A stretch of 64,000 bases of DNA from Candidatus Electrothrix gigas (GTDB lineage Bacteria; Desulfobacterota; Desulfobulbia; Desulfobulbales; Desulfobulbaceae): the NCBI GenBank assembly GCA_022766165.1, contig QYLO01000007.1, forward strand, positions 1 through 64,000, in the 5' to 3' direction. A program made the position numbers and the translations under genes. Shown piece after piece: positions 1 to 9,359 of this stretch. The notes beneath the pieces are model-generated. The model saw only the letters and a program-made list of their open reading frames with translations, had not been told where the DNA came from and ran no database searches. Positions within the stretch are counted from its first letter, which is position 1. Each line of letters begins with the position of its first letter.

Positions 1-2538
1 CAAGCATCTAGTCCTTTCCGGCTTGAAACCTCTTGCGGGGCTAGAGCAATACGGAATCCGATACGAGAATTGCTGAAATGGGGGGCAAATTTACCTCGAA
101 CAGCTGATCGGACTCCGCGGCCGCCTAAAAACCAGGAACCTCCACGAACTACTCGAAATTCTCCTTTTTTTGACCCGGTTGGATCAACTTGCGGCTCTTG
201 AGAGAAAAGATCCTCTTGCCAGTAATCCTGACACCATTCCCAAACATTACCGTGCATTTCAAATAATCCCCAAGCATTACAGGGAAAGGATTTGACCGGC
301 ACAGATTGTCTCCTGTTTTTTCCGACAAGTCCAGTGTGATACGGGTGCTGACCATTATAGTTTACCTGATCAGGCGTGATGCGGTTTCCAAAACAAAACG
401 GTGTGGCACTGCCAGCTCGGCAGCAGTACTCCCACTCTGCCTCTGTTAACAAACGAGCCCTTATGCCTGGGATACGTTTATTGAGGTGTTCAAGAAAAAG
501 CATTGCATCCTGATAACTGACCTGTTCAATCGGACGATAAATTCCTGAAAAAAAACTGGGATTATTGCCCATAATGGCCTGCCAGAGTTCTTGGGTCACA
601 GCTGTATCCGCAACCCAAATTTTTTTAGTTAAGATAACTTCATGTAATGACTCCTTGCCCCAACTTTCCCGTTCTGGTTCATCCTTGGGCGATCCCATCA
701 TAAACCAACCAGGGGTAATTTGTCGAAACCGCTGAGTAACTCTCTCTGTTATCTTGAGGTCAACAAATAAACCGTAGTGGTCTGTTTGCAAAGGTCCGCC
801 GCCGTTCCACAGTCCTGCGCCTTCGCCTGTACTGTTTGTCCAAAATAAGCGGTGTGTTATGCCAAGCCACGAGGTGTCAACAAAGAGACCTTTTTTATGG
901 CGTCCTATGGACTTGGCCCAGGAAGGTCGAAAACAGGCAGTAAAAATCAACTGTTCTGTTGGAGTTTGTATATACACCTCTTTTTCATCAGTACAGTGAT
1001 CAGTACAGTCATGGACCAACATTCCTGATTGAACCGGTAGAGTAGCTTTTTTCCCCTTCCTGTCTACTAAGAGGCAATCCACAGAAAGTTCAAATTCAAC
1101 AAGAGGGCTTCCTGGTAGGTGCGGTGATGATGCCTCACTGCTTGGATAAAGAAAAAGTTTTTCTCCCTGTTGGATGACCTGATATCTTACCGGCCACATA
1201 GCCCTTTGTACTGTTTGAATAACTCGTTCTGAATCATACTCCGATGAAACAATAGCGCCGGAACGCAGCTTATTATTATGCAGAATCCCGTACAGAAAGG
1301 AATGCGCTGTGATTTGCCTCTTACATTTTGGGGGGAGCATCTTGATAAGCTGCAGGAGCTGTTCAGCATGTTGTACCAGTATTTGATGATCAAACTGATC
1401 AAACCAGGTGCGGACAAGGCGCAATATAAATGATTCCAACCAACCAATGAGCTGTTTTTGTAGGAGAGGAGATTCTACAAAGGGCAGAACTGAAAGCAAT
1501 TCCAAGGCAAAAAGAAGCGGGGAATGGGCTGCATCACGTTGACGTAATAATGCCAGCATATCAGTTTGCATCTGTTCGTCTTCCTGAGCAAAAACCTGAT
1601 AGTACATCTCTTTTTTTTCAGATTTAAGGGCGAGCAGTATCTTGCTATCCTGTTCTACATCAGGATGAGAGCGAAGAGCATTTTCAATGGCAATACCAGT
1701 GAAAATATCAGTGGCACCAGTACGGACAGAACCAGCAGAGGGGGAAGAGGGGATCAGGCGAACTGTTTCCTGAAGAAGAAAGGGGTCAATGTATGCTGCA
1801 ACAGAGAGGAGGCCGAGCAGGCGGCGTATCCTCAGAGCATTTTTTTTTGCTGCCTGTTTTTTCCTGCGCACCGTCTGTTCAGTCTTTTTTCTCCTGATTT
1901 GCCTGCGCTTATTACATGGTACGCTCAACGACTCTGCTGTAGAGGCAACAAGATTGTCTAAAAAACGATCCTGAAAACGATCTTGATTTGGTTGAGCTTG
2001 AGCAATAGGTCGTTTATTCGATTGTGCTGCAATAACCAAAGAGCAGGGAGAGAGGGGAGATTCGTTGCTTTCCCTGGGAACAAAGGTTGGCACGGCAAGC
2101 TCTTCTTTGCTCAAGGGATCAATGTTGAGCAACGCAGTAGGCAGGATACATTTTTTTTCGTTTGGGGATTTGATCTCTTGACAGGCATGGAGGACCGCTA
2201 AACGATGAAGTGTTTTTTTTAAAGCCCTTTTTTCGGCAAGGTACCAGAAGGCTTCATGGGGTACTTTTTGTGGAACAGGCTCAAGGGGTGCCATCTTGTC
2301 CTGTTCATCCTGTGCATGTACTCTGAGAGCAGAGCGGGTGATTTCCTGTTCTTCCTCTTTGTCCTTGCCAGTTTCGCCAGTCTTTTCAGACTTTTTTTGT
2401 TTTTTTTTAAGAGGTTGCCTGTCCTGTTGTTCAACAGGGTAACCAATCATTTTGGCTGCAACAGCAGCAGGAGCGTTTCGTGAAACCGCAAGGAGCCGAA
2501 GAATATCAGCTTTACTGACTTGTGTGTGCAACCTTTTC
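1..2538 (-). CDS. Large protein with C-terminal SUMF1/FGE-fold domain (partial, runs off the left edge)
   Basis: An uninterrupted frame of 846 codons starts at ATG 2538 and is still open at base 1, so the C-terminus is missing. Residues 1-240 are charged, with several lysine/arginine-rich stretches. Residues about 240-600 are mostly helical and match nothing I recognise. Residues about 600-845 form a formylglycine-generating-enzyme-like (SUMF1, C-type-lectin fold) domain, shown by FMMGSPKDEPERE, RLLTEAEWEYCCRAG, MHGNVWEWCQD, VVRGGSW and the closing IGFRIALA. The Cys pair of true FGE is not seen near RGGSWFLGGRGVRSA, so sulfatase activation is unlikely; a binding or effector role is inferred. 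The start lies 14 bp after the MoxR-like gene, so the two are probably co-transcribed. The layout resembles MoxR-linked proteins of the SAV_2336/SUMF1 kind in conflict systems, which is an inference. Confidence 0.85.
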
Positions 2539-2552
2539 ATGGGATCAAGGAC

Positions 2553-3893
2553 TCAGTAGGCAGCAGATTTTGCCAGGGCATAGCGACTGATTTTTTTCAA
2601 TAAGGCGAGTTGGTATTGTTCCAAAGCCTCACCTGAGTAATGCGGTGTCGGCATATCCTGTAACGCTCTGAGAAGATCAAGAAATTCAGCCTGCCCTGGC
2701 TGTACCCCCCCGGTTCGTTGTGCTGCCCGCCGATCTTTGATCAGCAGTTGAGCCGCCTTTATCTTGACTCTATCGGAAAAAATACCTTTAAAGTGTACTT
2801 CTGCCCGTTGTATCAACCAAAGAATGAGTATTTTTTCATCTGAAAGCTCATCATCACTGGAAGGGATTGATTTTTCTTCCATCTGTTGTTGCCACCAAGT
2901 GCGAAGGTATTCTTTATCGTCAAAATGAAGATGCAGCACTAAGCAACGTCGAACAAAGGCAGCAGGTAATTCCTCTTCCTCATTTGTGGTAATAATTATC
3001 AAGGGTTTTTTTATACCCGAGGCCATGCCAACAGATTCATCAAGGAGGGGAACATGAAAGCCGCTGTTGCCCAATACTTCAAGAAGGGTATTAGGGAGAG
3101 AGGAATCAGCCTTGTCAATTTCGTCAATAAGCAGGACAAAGCCGCGTTCTGCGGTTTCAAGCTCATTATTTTCTTCGTAGAGAAACCCTGGTTTATAAAA
3201 AGGATAACAGCATCTTGAGTACTGTCTGTATGCGGAAACACAGTCAAAAACCCACCACAAAATACCCGGACTGATAAAGTTATCCGGACGCAGGCCGTAG
3301 GTGCCGTACGCATGTTCTTTTCTCTGAGGAATCGTCACTCGATCAATTTTTTTAGGCGTATTAAGCCTATTAAGATGATAAAACCCTTTGTTCTTTTGTC
3401 GTGTTGACTTTTTTTTTCTATGCCGGGGTATTTTCTTTTTTTTCGGAAGATTTGATGAGGACGTAGGCAAAGACTGCTGTCTCGCTGTTGTCTCAGTAGC
3501 TTCTTCTTTATAACGTTCTCTTCGTTCTCTTGATTGTTCTGCCTGTTGTGGTTGTTGCCTCAGAGCTACTTCTGCTGCGTGGATTTGGGCTTCACTGAGC
3601 CGAGCCACGGGATCATATTTCCATAAAAGATCTTTTCCCTCTGTGGTAGCAGTGATGCTTTCAGCAAGAAAATAACGATCTAACGCTTGGGCAGCTGCCC
3701 GTGCCAACTGACTTTTGCCACTGCCCGGTTCACCCCGCACTAAGAGAGGTCGACCCGTGGCCAAGGCCATTTCTATGGCAAAGGCAGACTCTTCATCAAA
3801 GATATGATAGCTTTGTTCCCAGGATTGACATTGATCAAGTTTGATACGTTGCCCAACCCTAATTTGTTGAGGACGGGGCTTATCGCTACTCAT
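2553..3893 (-). CDS. MoxR-type AAA+ ATPase
   Basis: This is a 446-residue AAA+ protein. Walker A is GEPGSGKSQLARA near residue 57, Walker B is VLLIDEIDKAD near 253, sensor 1 is IIITTNEEE, and an arginine-finger-like FVRRC follows near 312. Between Walker A and B lies an unusual insert of about 100 residues (roughly 120-220) that contains a very basic stretch of Lys and Arg and then ILWWVFD. A LWW-FD motif at this place is typical of MoxR proteins in MoxR/vWA-linked conflict systems. MoxR ATPases generally remodel or activate partner proteins. The stop codon is 14 bp before the start of the SUMF1-fold gene, so that protein is the likely client. No von Willebrand A gene is visible next to it. 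Confidence 0.88.
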   Translation of the reverse strand: MSSDKPRPQQIRVGQRIKLDQCQSWEQSYHIFDEESAFAIEMALATGRPLLVRGEPGSGKSQLARAAAQALDRYFLAESITATTEGKDLLWKYDPVARLSEAQIHAAEVALRQQPQQAEQSRERRERYKEEATETTARQQSLPTSSSNLPKKKKIPRHRKKKSTRQKNKGFYHLNRLNTPKKIDRVTIPQRKEHAYGTYGLRPDNFISPGILWWVFDCVSAYRQYSRCCYPFYKPGFLYEENNELETAERGFVLLIDEIDKADSSLPNTLLEVLGNSGFHVPLLDESVGMASGIKKPLIIITTNEEEELPAAFVRRCLVLHLHFDDKEYLRTWWQQQMEEKSIPSSDDELSDEKILILWLIQRAEVHFKGIFSDRVKIKAAQLLIKDRRAAQRTGGVQPGQAEFLDLLRALQDMPTPHYSGEALEQYQLALLKKISRYALAKSAAY

Positions 3894-4210
3894 ATTCAGC
3901 TCACCTTGTTGTTGATTGCTCCCCTAGAAAACTATAGGGAATACTTGGAGTAACTCTGGCCGTGATAATACATCTGGAAATACAAAAAAAGCGAAGTACC
4001 CAGCGTATTAACAGGTAGTTTTAGAAAAATTGTATAATAAATTTGAAAGGATGTCCAAGGTATTTTTGAGTTATTTTTCAGAAATTGTTTTTTACATGAA
4101 AGTACAAGACGACTCATGAACGTAAGCTGTATAACATTCTCTTAACCCATTGCTTCTGTTAAGCAACTTGGCGGCTGACTGAGTAGCTACGCCAAGTCTT
4201 ACTTACCTCC
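3894..4210. other. Intergenic stretch without a credible gene; inverted repeat at 4166-4197
   Basis: No convincing coding region is seen in these 317 bases. An inverted repeat with arms ACTTGGCG (4166-4173) and CGCCAAGT (4190-4197) lies just past the stop of the leftward membrane-protein gene. It could act as a transcription end signal but lacks a clear T-run. A 61-codon leftward frame (3932-4117) has no recognisable features and is not called. Confidence 0.4.
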
Positions 4211-5293
4211 TTACTCCGCCTTCCGTTCCTGCTGCTTGAAGGCGTCTGCTGCGCCTTTCTTTGGAAGCAGGCTACCGATCATATTGTTTAAATGTTCCTG
4301 CATCTGTTCCGAATCAGAAATTTTTCCTAGCTCTTGTTGCATCTTCAAAAGGTCTCCTGCCAACTCCATGCGTCCCCGCAGTGTTGTTCCTTCGAGTTGA
4401 ATTCGTGCCTCCTCAGCCTTGCTGGCAACCATAGCTTTGACACTCCCTGTAAAAAGCGATTTCATTGTTTCAACCATCCGATTGAGAAAGGTAAAAAAAA
4501 GATCAGCAGAAAATCCTCCGAGCAATGCCAGGAGTGGTCCTATTAATTCTGAATTGAAAAAGGAGCTACCTCCCTGGACAGCGTCACTGCTAACAAAAAT
4601 GGGTAAAATTAATCCAGAAATCAGGCCAAGCATAAGTCGTATCCAGTAAGAAGCTGAATGCGTGGGATCAAAGGTACCATTCGTAATAAAAGTATTAGCA
4701 GTATAAAGAGCGGAAAATGAAGCACCTAGTGTAGCTGCGGAAAGAAAAAAGAGCAGATTCATGGCAGCAGCGATTCCGCCTGTAAAAAAATGAGTGATGG
4801 AGGTGGAATTCAGCAATCCCGTACTGGGTATAAGAATAAAAATCACAATAGAGACGACAGCGACCAACATCATTTTTCTCACCAATCCGACTAGACCAAA
4901 AAAACGGAGTAATCCTCCCTTCTCCTGTTCCATATCCAATAAAAGGATCGTTTTTGGTGTAGCGGGTGCAACAATTTCTGTCAAGACAGCGTGAGTCGCT
5001 ACCAAATGCTCAATATCTATACCTTCTGCTGTTCCTTCTGCTATTGCATCAGGATAAACAACATCGGAATCAACAGCAGAATCAAGAGATTGTTTTTTCG
5101 GATCAGTTACAGTGGACTTTGTTACCTTTATAGTTGCGATATTGCTTTCAATTTTCTCTATCGTATGAATAGCTTCCACTGGAACCTGTTTTCCCTTAGA
5201 AAGGGCGAATTCTGCCATCGCACGAGATTCCAAAAAAAGTTGACGTCTGAGAGTCAGGTTAGCATAAGGATTGAGCAATTTATGTGTGTTCAT
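4211..5293 (-). CDS. Membrane protein of unknown function
   Basis: This 360-residue protein is not assigned to a family. Residues 1-125 are soluble and polar. About three or four hydrophobic segments follow between residues 138 and 275, including MMLVAVVSIVIFILIPSTG, a stretch around AAAMNLLFFLSAATLGASFS, and LMLGLISGLILPIFV. A segment LLALLGGFSADLFFTFLNRM then leads into a C-terminal amphipathic helix region that looks coiled-coil prone (residues 285-345). The topology suggests an inner-membrane protein with two cytoplasmic domains. A purine-rich site (GGAGG, 5301-5305) sits just upstream of the ATG. It lies 74 bp upstream of nothing obvious and follows glmS in the same direction, so it may share glmS transcription. 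Confidence 0.75.
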   Translation of the reverse strand: MNTHKLLNPYANLTLRRQLFLESRAMAEFALSKGKQVPVEAIHTIEKIESNIATIKVTKSTVTDPKKQSLDSAVDSDVVYPDAIAEGTAEGIDIEHLVATHAVLTEIVAPATPKTILLLDMEQEKGGLLRFFGLVGLVRKMMLVAVVSIVIFILIPSTGLLNSTSITHFFTGGIAAAMNLLFFLSAATLGASFSALYTANTFITNGTFDPTHSASYWIRLMLGLISGLILPIFVSSDAVQGGSSFFNSELIGPLLALLGGFSADLFFTFLNRMVETMKSLFTGSVKAMVASKAEEARIQLEGTTLRGRMELAGDLLKMQQELGKISDSEQMQEHLNNMIGSLLPKKGAADAFKQQERKAE

Positions 5294-5367
5294 ATCTTAA
5301 CCTCCTAATGTCTTTATAAAATTTATTTTAACAGGCTTAACAGGCACTTCCTTCTATCCCTTGCAGC

Positions 5368-7206
5368 TCACTCCACAGTCACACTCTTTGCCAGGTTCCT
5401 TGGCTGATCAACATCACAACCGCGCCGGTTGGCAATTTCATACGAGAGCAACTGGGCCGGGATGGTGTAAAGCAAAGGATTAAGCTCCTCATGCACCCTG
5501 GGCAGATAGAGGACATCATCAGTTAACTTGATAAGATGTTCATCTCCGAGAGTACCGATTAATAGCAACCGCCCTTGCCGTGCTCGAATCTCTTCCACAT
5601 TGGAGATGGTCTTCTGATACACCGAATCCTGTGGCACCAGGGCCATGACCGGCATATCTTTATCAATTAGGGCAATAGGACCGTGTTTTAGTTCACCAGC
5701 AGCATAGCCTTCTGCGTGGATATAGGAAATTTCCTTTAGTTTCAATGCACCTTCTAAAGCAATAGGAAAGTTCAGGCCACGCCCAATAAAGAGAAAGTCC
5801 TTTGCATCATAATATTCCTCTATCATCTCTCGAATCTGCTCCTGCATGACAGGGAGGGTTGTATCAATCAGTGCAGCAACATCAATCAACGCTGTTCCCA
5901 ACTCTTTGAGCATGTCCTGTTCAATGGTTTGGCGTACCTGCCCAAGATACAGGGTAAAGAGAAACAGGGCTGAAAGCTGACTGGTAAATGCCTTGGTTGA
6001 AGCTACCCCGATTTCAGGGCCAGCATGGGTGTAGATCACCCCGTCTGCTTCCCTGGTCATAGTGGAGCCAACCACATTGCAGATAGTGACTACCCTGGAA
6101 CCCAATGAGGCAGCCAAACGGATACCGGCTAAGGTATCAGCGGTTTCCCCGGATTGAGAAATAGAAACAGTCAGTACCCGGTTATGGAGCAAAAGTCGGC
6201 GATAACGAAATTCTGAGGCAATATCAACATCCACTGGAATACCGGCCCATTTTTCAATCCAGTACTTGGCAACCAAGGCTGCATGCCAGGATGTTCCGCA
6301 AGCCACAAGAGCAATTCGCTCAATCTTATTGATATCCTCATCAGAAAGACCGATTTCAGGAAGATCAATTTTACCTGTATCCGGGATAATTCTGCCGCTC
6401 ACCGTATTGAGTATGGCCTGGGGCTGCTCATAAATTTCCTTGAGCATGAAATGCTTATACCCGGCTTTTTCAGCCATAGCAGCATTCCAATGAATTGTTT
6501 TTATTTCTTTGCTGATTTCCTGACCGCTCTCAACGCCCATAATGGTGTATACGCCTTTTTCGAGAACCGCCAGTTCATGATCATCAAGAAAAATAACCTT
6601 TTTGGTATAGGGTAACAGGGCTGGAATATCCGAGGCCAGATAGCAGGCATCTGTATCAACACCCATGACCAGAGGACTTTGATTACGGGCCGCAACAAGT
6701 CGCCCTGGATCTTTTAACCACATCACACCCAGAGCATAGGAACCCTCAACCCGTGCCAACGCCTTACGGACAGCAGTCACCAGATCATCTTTAAGGTATT
6801 TTTCAATCAGATGTGCCAGTACCTCGGTATCGGTTTCTGAGGAAAAGCGATGTCCATCGGCAACAAGCCCCTGTTTAAGTTTCCCGTAATTCTCAATAAT
6901 TCCATTATGCACGACCACGAGTTCACCTGTACAGTCGGAATGAGGATGGGCATTATCTTGGGTCGGTGCGCCGTGGGTAGCCCAGCGGGTATGTCCCAGC
7001 CCGGTGTACGCCTCTTCCCCGATATGTTCATCAACGGTTTGTTCGAGATGAACCAGTTTGCCGGCTGCTCGAAATTTAACCAATGCATCTTGATATTGAT
7101 AGACAAGGCCAGCTGAGTCGTATCCCCGATACTCCAGACGACGTAATCCTTCCAACAGAACCGGGATGACTTTTCGATTGCCAGTATAACCAACTATTCC
7201 ACACAT
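5368..7206 (-). CDS. glmS: Glutamine-fructose-6-phosphate aminotransferase (isomerizing)
   Basis: GlmS makes glucosamine-6-phosphate from fructose-6-phosphate and glutamine, the first step toward UDP-GlcNAc for peptidoglycan and lipopolysaccharide. The protein has 612 residues, normal for the family. The N-terminal nucleophile Cys2 is present (MCGIVGYTGNRK), followed by the glutaminase domain with TRWATHG and HNGIIENY. Two SIS sugar-isomerase domains follow (VACGTSWHA, SISQSGETADTLAG, IGRGLNFPIALEGALKLKE), and the family tail ends with RNLAKSVTVE. The gene is leftward and followed by the unknown membrane protein. A glmS ribozyme is not expected in this lineage and none was seen upstream. Confidence 0.98.
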   Translation of the reverse strand: MCGIVGYTGNRKVIPVLLEGLRRLEYRGYDSAGLVYQYQDALVKFRAAGKLVHLEQTVDEHIGEEAYTGLGHTRWATHGAPTQDNAHPHSDCTGELVVVHNGIIENYGKLKQGLVADGHRFSSETDTEVLAHLIEKYLKDDLVTAVRKALARVEGSYALGVMWLKDPGRLVAARNQSPLVMGVDTDACYLASDIPALLPYTKKVIFLDDHELAVLEKGVYTIMGVESGQEISKEIKTIHWNAAMAEKAGYKHFMLKEIYEQPQAILNTVSGRIIPDTGKIDLPEIGLSDEDINKIERIALVACGTSWHAALVAKYWIEKWAGIPVDVDIASEFRYRRLLLHNRVLTVSISQSGETADTLAGIRLAASLGSRVVTICNVVGSTMTREADGVIYTHAGPEIGVASTKAFTSQLSALFLFTLYLGQVRQTIEQDMLKELGTALIDVAALIDTTLPVMQEQIREMIEEYYDAKDFLFIGRGLNFPIALEGALKLKEISYIHAEGYAAGELKHGPIALIDKDMPVMALVPQDSVYQKTISNVEEIRARQGRLLLIGTLGDEHLIKLTDDVLYLPRVHEELNPLLYTIPAQLLSYEIANRRGCDVDQPRNLAKSVTVE

Positions 7207-7549
7207 GACGACTCCAGTATTTTTTTATATGAAAGATAACCAAAATAACCAAAAGGTTTCTCTGTTTGCTCTGTTTGGGTGGTGAGCAAGAATAAAAAAG
7301 AATATCATATCCAATCTATAAAGAACACAGAAAAAGGGGCTATTTCGCTATGTGCCTATCCAGATGGAACACTGAATAAACTGGAGATGCAAAAAATTGT
7401 ACCAAAAACAGATAAAACGTGTTATTTTTGATTAGTTGAATCATTTTGTACGATCCGTAAAGGATATAAGGATATTAACCGCAACTGGCAGAGTAATTGA
7501 CGGACTGAATCAATAAAAAAGGGGGGGGAGCTAGTTAGCTTAAATTATT
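7207..7549. other. Divergent intergenic region between glmS and a small membrane protein
   Basis: This region of 343 bases must hold the start signals of leftward glmS and of the rightward gene at 7550. No strong promoter match or gene was found. A run of eight G residues at about 7522-7529 lies about 20 bases before the ATG at 7550 and may serve, imperfectly, as a ribosome-binding region. Confidence 0.4.
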
Positions 7550-8104
7550 ATGGATATCTTTATGGAAATCATTGTAGCAATCATTGATTTTTTTGCGAAT
7601 GCGCCAGTGCCGAATATTCTTATAATTTTCGGGATTTTTTTTATACTGTTGGCCAACATACATTCGCAGCATATTGCGGTTAGACGAAAAAAATTAAATT
7701 TCTTTTTCGGAATATTGCTCTTGACAGGAGGGATGGGGATCTATGCGGCCCCCCTGCTTCCCCCTGGTTTCATCCCGCCCAAAATAATAGATTTCTTCTT
7801 CGGTCCTACCATAGAAAGAATAACCATCTCGCAACATGAAACGAAAAATTTATTTGAAGGTCACCTGAAGTTGACTCCCCTGCGGATCGTCGGAACAACT
7901 GCCTATTTTAAAATTTCAGACTGTTCAGATCAGAACGGTTTATTATATTGTGTGGATAAAAATTTTTTCCTCAAAAAGGATCATACTGTATACAGAGGTC
8001 AGGATTATGATTTTTTCTTTGAAGTCATAACAGAAGATTCTTCCTCCAGTTCTATTGCGCTTCAGATTACACAGAAGGAAAAGCAGAAAAAAGTCCTGCT
8101 ATAA
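7550..8104 (+). CDS. Small membrane protein of unknown function
   Basis: This 184-residue protein is not recognised. Two hydrophobic segments are visible, at about residues 5-40 (IIVAIIDFFANAPVPNILII and following) and 50-78 (around FFFGILLLTGGMGIYAAPLL). A soluble part of about 100 residues follows, probably extracytoplasmic, with two cysteines (ISDCSDQNG and LLYCVDKN) that could pair. The C-terminus is basic. It stands upstream of the Nudix gene with a 44-bp gap, so co-transcription is possible. ATG 7550 was chosen because it opens the frame; a second ATG at 7562 is also possible. Confidence 0.65.
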   Translation: MDIFMEIIVAIIDFFANAPVPNILIIFGIFFILLANIHSQHIAVRRKKLNFFFGILLLTGGMGIYAAPLLPPGFIPPKIIDFFFGPTIERITISQHETKNLFEGHLKLTPLRIVGTTAYFKISDCSDQNGLLYCVDKNFFLKKDHTVYRGQDYDFFFEVITEDSSSSSIALQITQKEKQKKVLL

Positions 8105-8148
8105 TTAGATTATCAAGTCCGCTCAAAATTTTTATAACTGAGGTAACG

Positions 8149-8553
8149 ATGACTCATAAAAAAAGAAAAAAAGCTGGTGTTGTTGCCTATAAATATACTG
8201 CAAGCGTTCCAGAACCCTTGGTTCTTATTGTCTCAACTCGTAAGGTAAAAGACTCATGGGTCTTTCCAGTCGGAGGAATTGATCCGGGAGAAACCCCGAA
8301 AATTGCAGCAGCCCGTGAATGTGAAGAAGAATCAGGGTACAGTGTGAAGATTGGCAAAAAGCTGAAACCGTTTGATCCAAGGAATGAACTTGACCTGTTC
8401 ACCTTTTTTCTTGCTACGATTTCAGGGGAAAAAGAGACCTGGGAAACCGATAGAACAAGGGAATGGGTTCCCCTCTCCCAAGTAAAAAACAAACTTCCCT
8501 CTTTTTTTCACAGCGTGGCGGATGCAGCAGCCAACTGTCTTGCTGAACAGTAA
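8149..8553 (+). CDS. Nudix hydrolase
   Basis: This 134-residue single-domain Nudix protein would hydrolyse a nucleoside diphosphate linked to another moiety. The Nudix box is complete: GGIDPGETPKIAAARECEEE followed by SGY fits the G-x5-E-x7-REuxEExGu pattern. The early sequence (GVVAYKYTASVPEPLVLIVS) and the short length resemble the diadenosine- or diphosphoinositol-polyphosphate hydrolase subgroup; substrate specificity cannot be read from sequence. Its end lies 28 bp before the pyrE start, which suggests a shared transcript. Confidence 0.9.
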   Translation: MTHKKRKKAGVVAYKYTASVPEPLVLIVSTRKVKDSWVFPVGGIDPGETPKIAAARECEEESGYSVKIGKKLKPFDPRNELDLFTFFLATISGEKETWETDRTREWVPLSQVKNKLPSFFHSVADAAANCLAEQ

Positions 8554-8581
8554 TAAAATAATAACCCGTAAGGTGCGTAGG

Positions 8582-9151
8582 ATGAATACAGCAGATGAAC
8601 GCAGGCGGCTTAAGGAATTACTCCTTGAAAAATCATATCGTCAGGGAACCTTTACCCTGACTTCTGGAAAGACGTCGGATTTTTATATTGATGGCAAGCA
8701 AACCACCTTAGATGCTGAGGGTGGCTATCTTTGCGGGCGTTTGCTCTTTGAGCTTATCCAAAATGCTCCAGAAAAGATCAGCAGTGTTGGCGGCATGACC
8801 CTGGGTGCTGATCCTCTGGTCACAGCGGTATCTGTAGTCAGTCATTTAGCAGGCAAGCCGCTTCCAGCCTTTATTGTCCGTAAAGAGGCCAAGGGACATG
8901 GTACAGGAAATTATATAGAAGGGAAAAAAAATCTAGAGCCAGGAAGCTCTGTTGCGCTTGTTGAGGATGTGGTCACCACGGGTGGAACCTTACTTCAAGT
9001 GATTGAGCGGGTGGAAAATGAGGGTTTTACGGTGGGCTTGGTTGTGACAGTGGTTGATCGTGAGGAGGGCGGTGCCGAGGTGCTTGCTCAGGCTGGCTAT
9101 CCCTTACAGGCTATTTTTACCAGAACAGAGCTTGTCGGTTCAAGCGGTTAA
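8582..9151 (+). CDS. pyrE: Orotate phosphoribosyltransferase
   Basis: PyrE joins orotate to PRPP to give orotidine-5'-phosphate in pyrimidine synthesis. The 189-residue product carries the orotate-site region FTLTSGKTSDFYIDGKQ, the catalytic-loop lysines in VRKEAKGHGTGNYIEG and the PRPP-binding motif VALVEDVVTTGGTLL. The open frame extends upstream to 8522 inside the Nudix gene, but ATG 8582 is preferred because homologues begin near here and the upstream part reads as Nudix in another frame. A small zinc-ribbon gene follows 24 bp later. Confidence 0.95.
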   Translation: MNTADERRRLKELLLEKSYRQGTFTLTSGKTSDFYIDGKQTTLDAEGGYLCGRLLFELIQNAPEKISSVGGMTLGADPLVTAVSVVSHLAGKPLPAFIVRKEAKGHGTGNYIEGKKNLEPGSSVALVEDVVTTGGTLLQVIERVENEGFTVGLVVTVVDREEGGAEVLAQAGYPLQAIFTRTELVGSSG

Positions 9152-9175
9152 GCCGATTAAACAAAGGATGTTGGT

Positions 9176-9346
9176 ATGCAGTGCAAAAAATGTGATGGTG
9201 AATTGACAGTCCAGCGGCAATGTCGACGAATACGTCTGAAATGCCAGAAATGTCAGCAGGAATACCAGATTCATGAAGTTGCTGCGGAACTGGATGCAGC
9301 AACTGAAAAGCTCTTGGAACAATACACCTGCATTATTTACGACTGA
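9176..9346 (+). CDS. Small dual-CXXC zinc-ribbon protein
   Basis: This is a 56-residue protein that begins MQCKKCDGELTVQRQC and continues LKCQKCQQEYQIHEV, giving two CXXC pairs that can hold a zinc ion. It ends CIIYD. The pattern matches the small dual-CXXC proteins (some of them selenoproteins) of Deltaproteobacteria-type genomes; this copy uses ordinary cysteine codons throughout. AAAGGA at about 9162-9167 is well placed upstream of ATG 9176. It follows pyrE by 24 bp and is probably in the same transcript. Function unknown. Confidence 0.75.
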   Translation: MQCKKCDGELTVQRQCRRIRLKCQKCQQEYQIHEVAAELDAATEKLLEQYTCIIYD

Positions 9347-9359
9347 GGTCCCGCCCGGG

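Noticed and set aside
3-160. DGR variable region at the end of the SUMF1-fold gene
   Set aside because: The visible end codes RGGSWFLGGRG and similar without an excess of NNC codons, and the gene end is outside the window.
1566-2201. Rightward frames opposite the SUMF1-fold gene
   Set aside because: They are antisense to an uninterrupted 846-codon frame with recognisable domains.
3932-4117. Small leftward gene
   Set aside because: No ribosome-binding site, no recognisable sequence and biased toward rare residues for a shadow frame.
7207-7549. glmS ribozyme
   Set aside because: It lies upstream of glmS as expected, but no ribozyme-like fold was recognised and the class is found mainly in Firmicutes.
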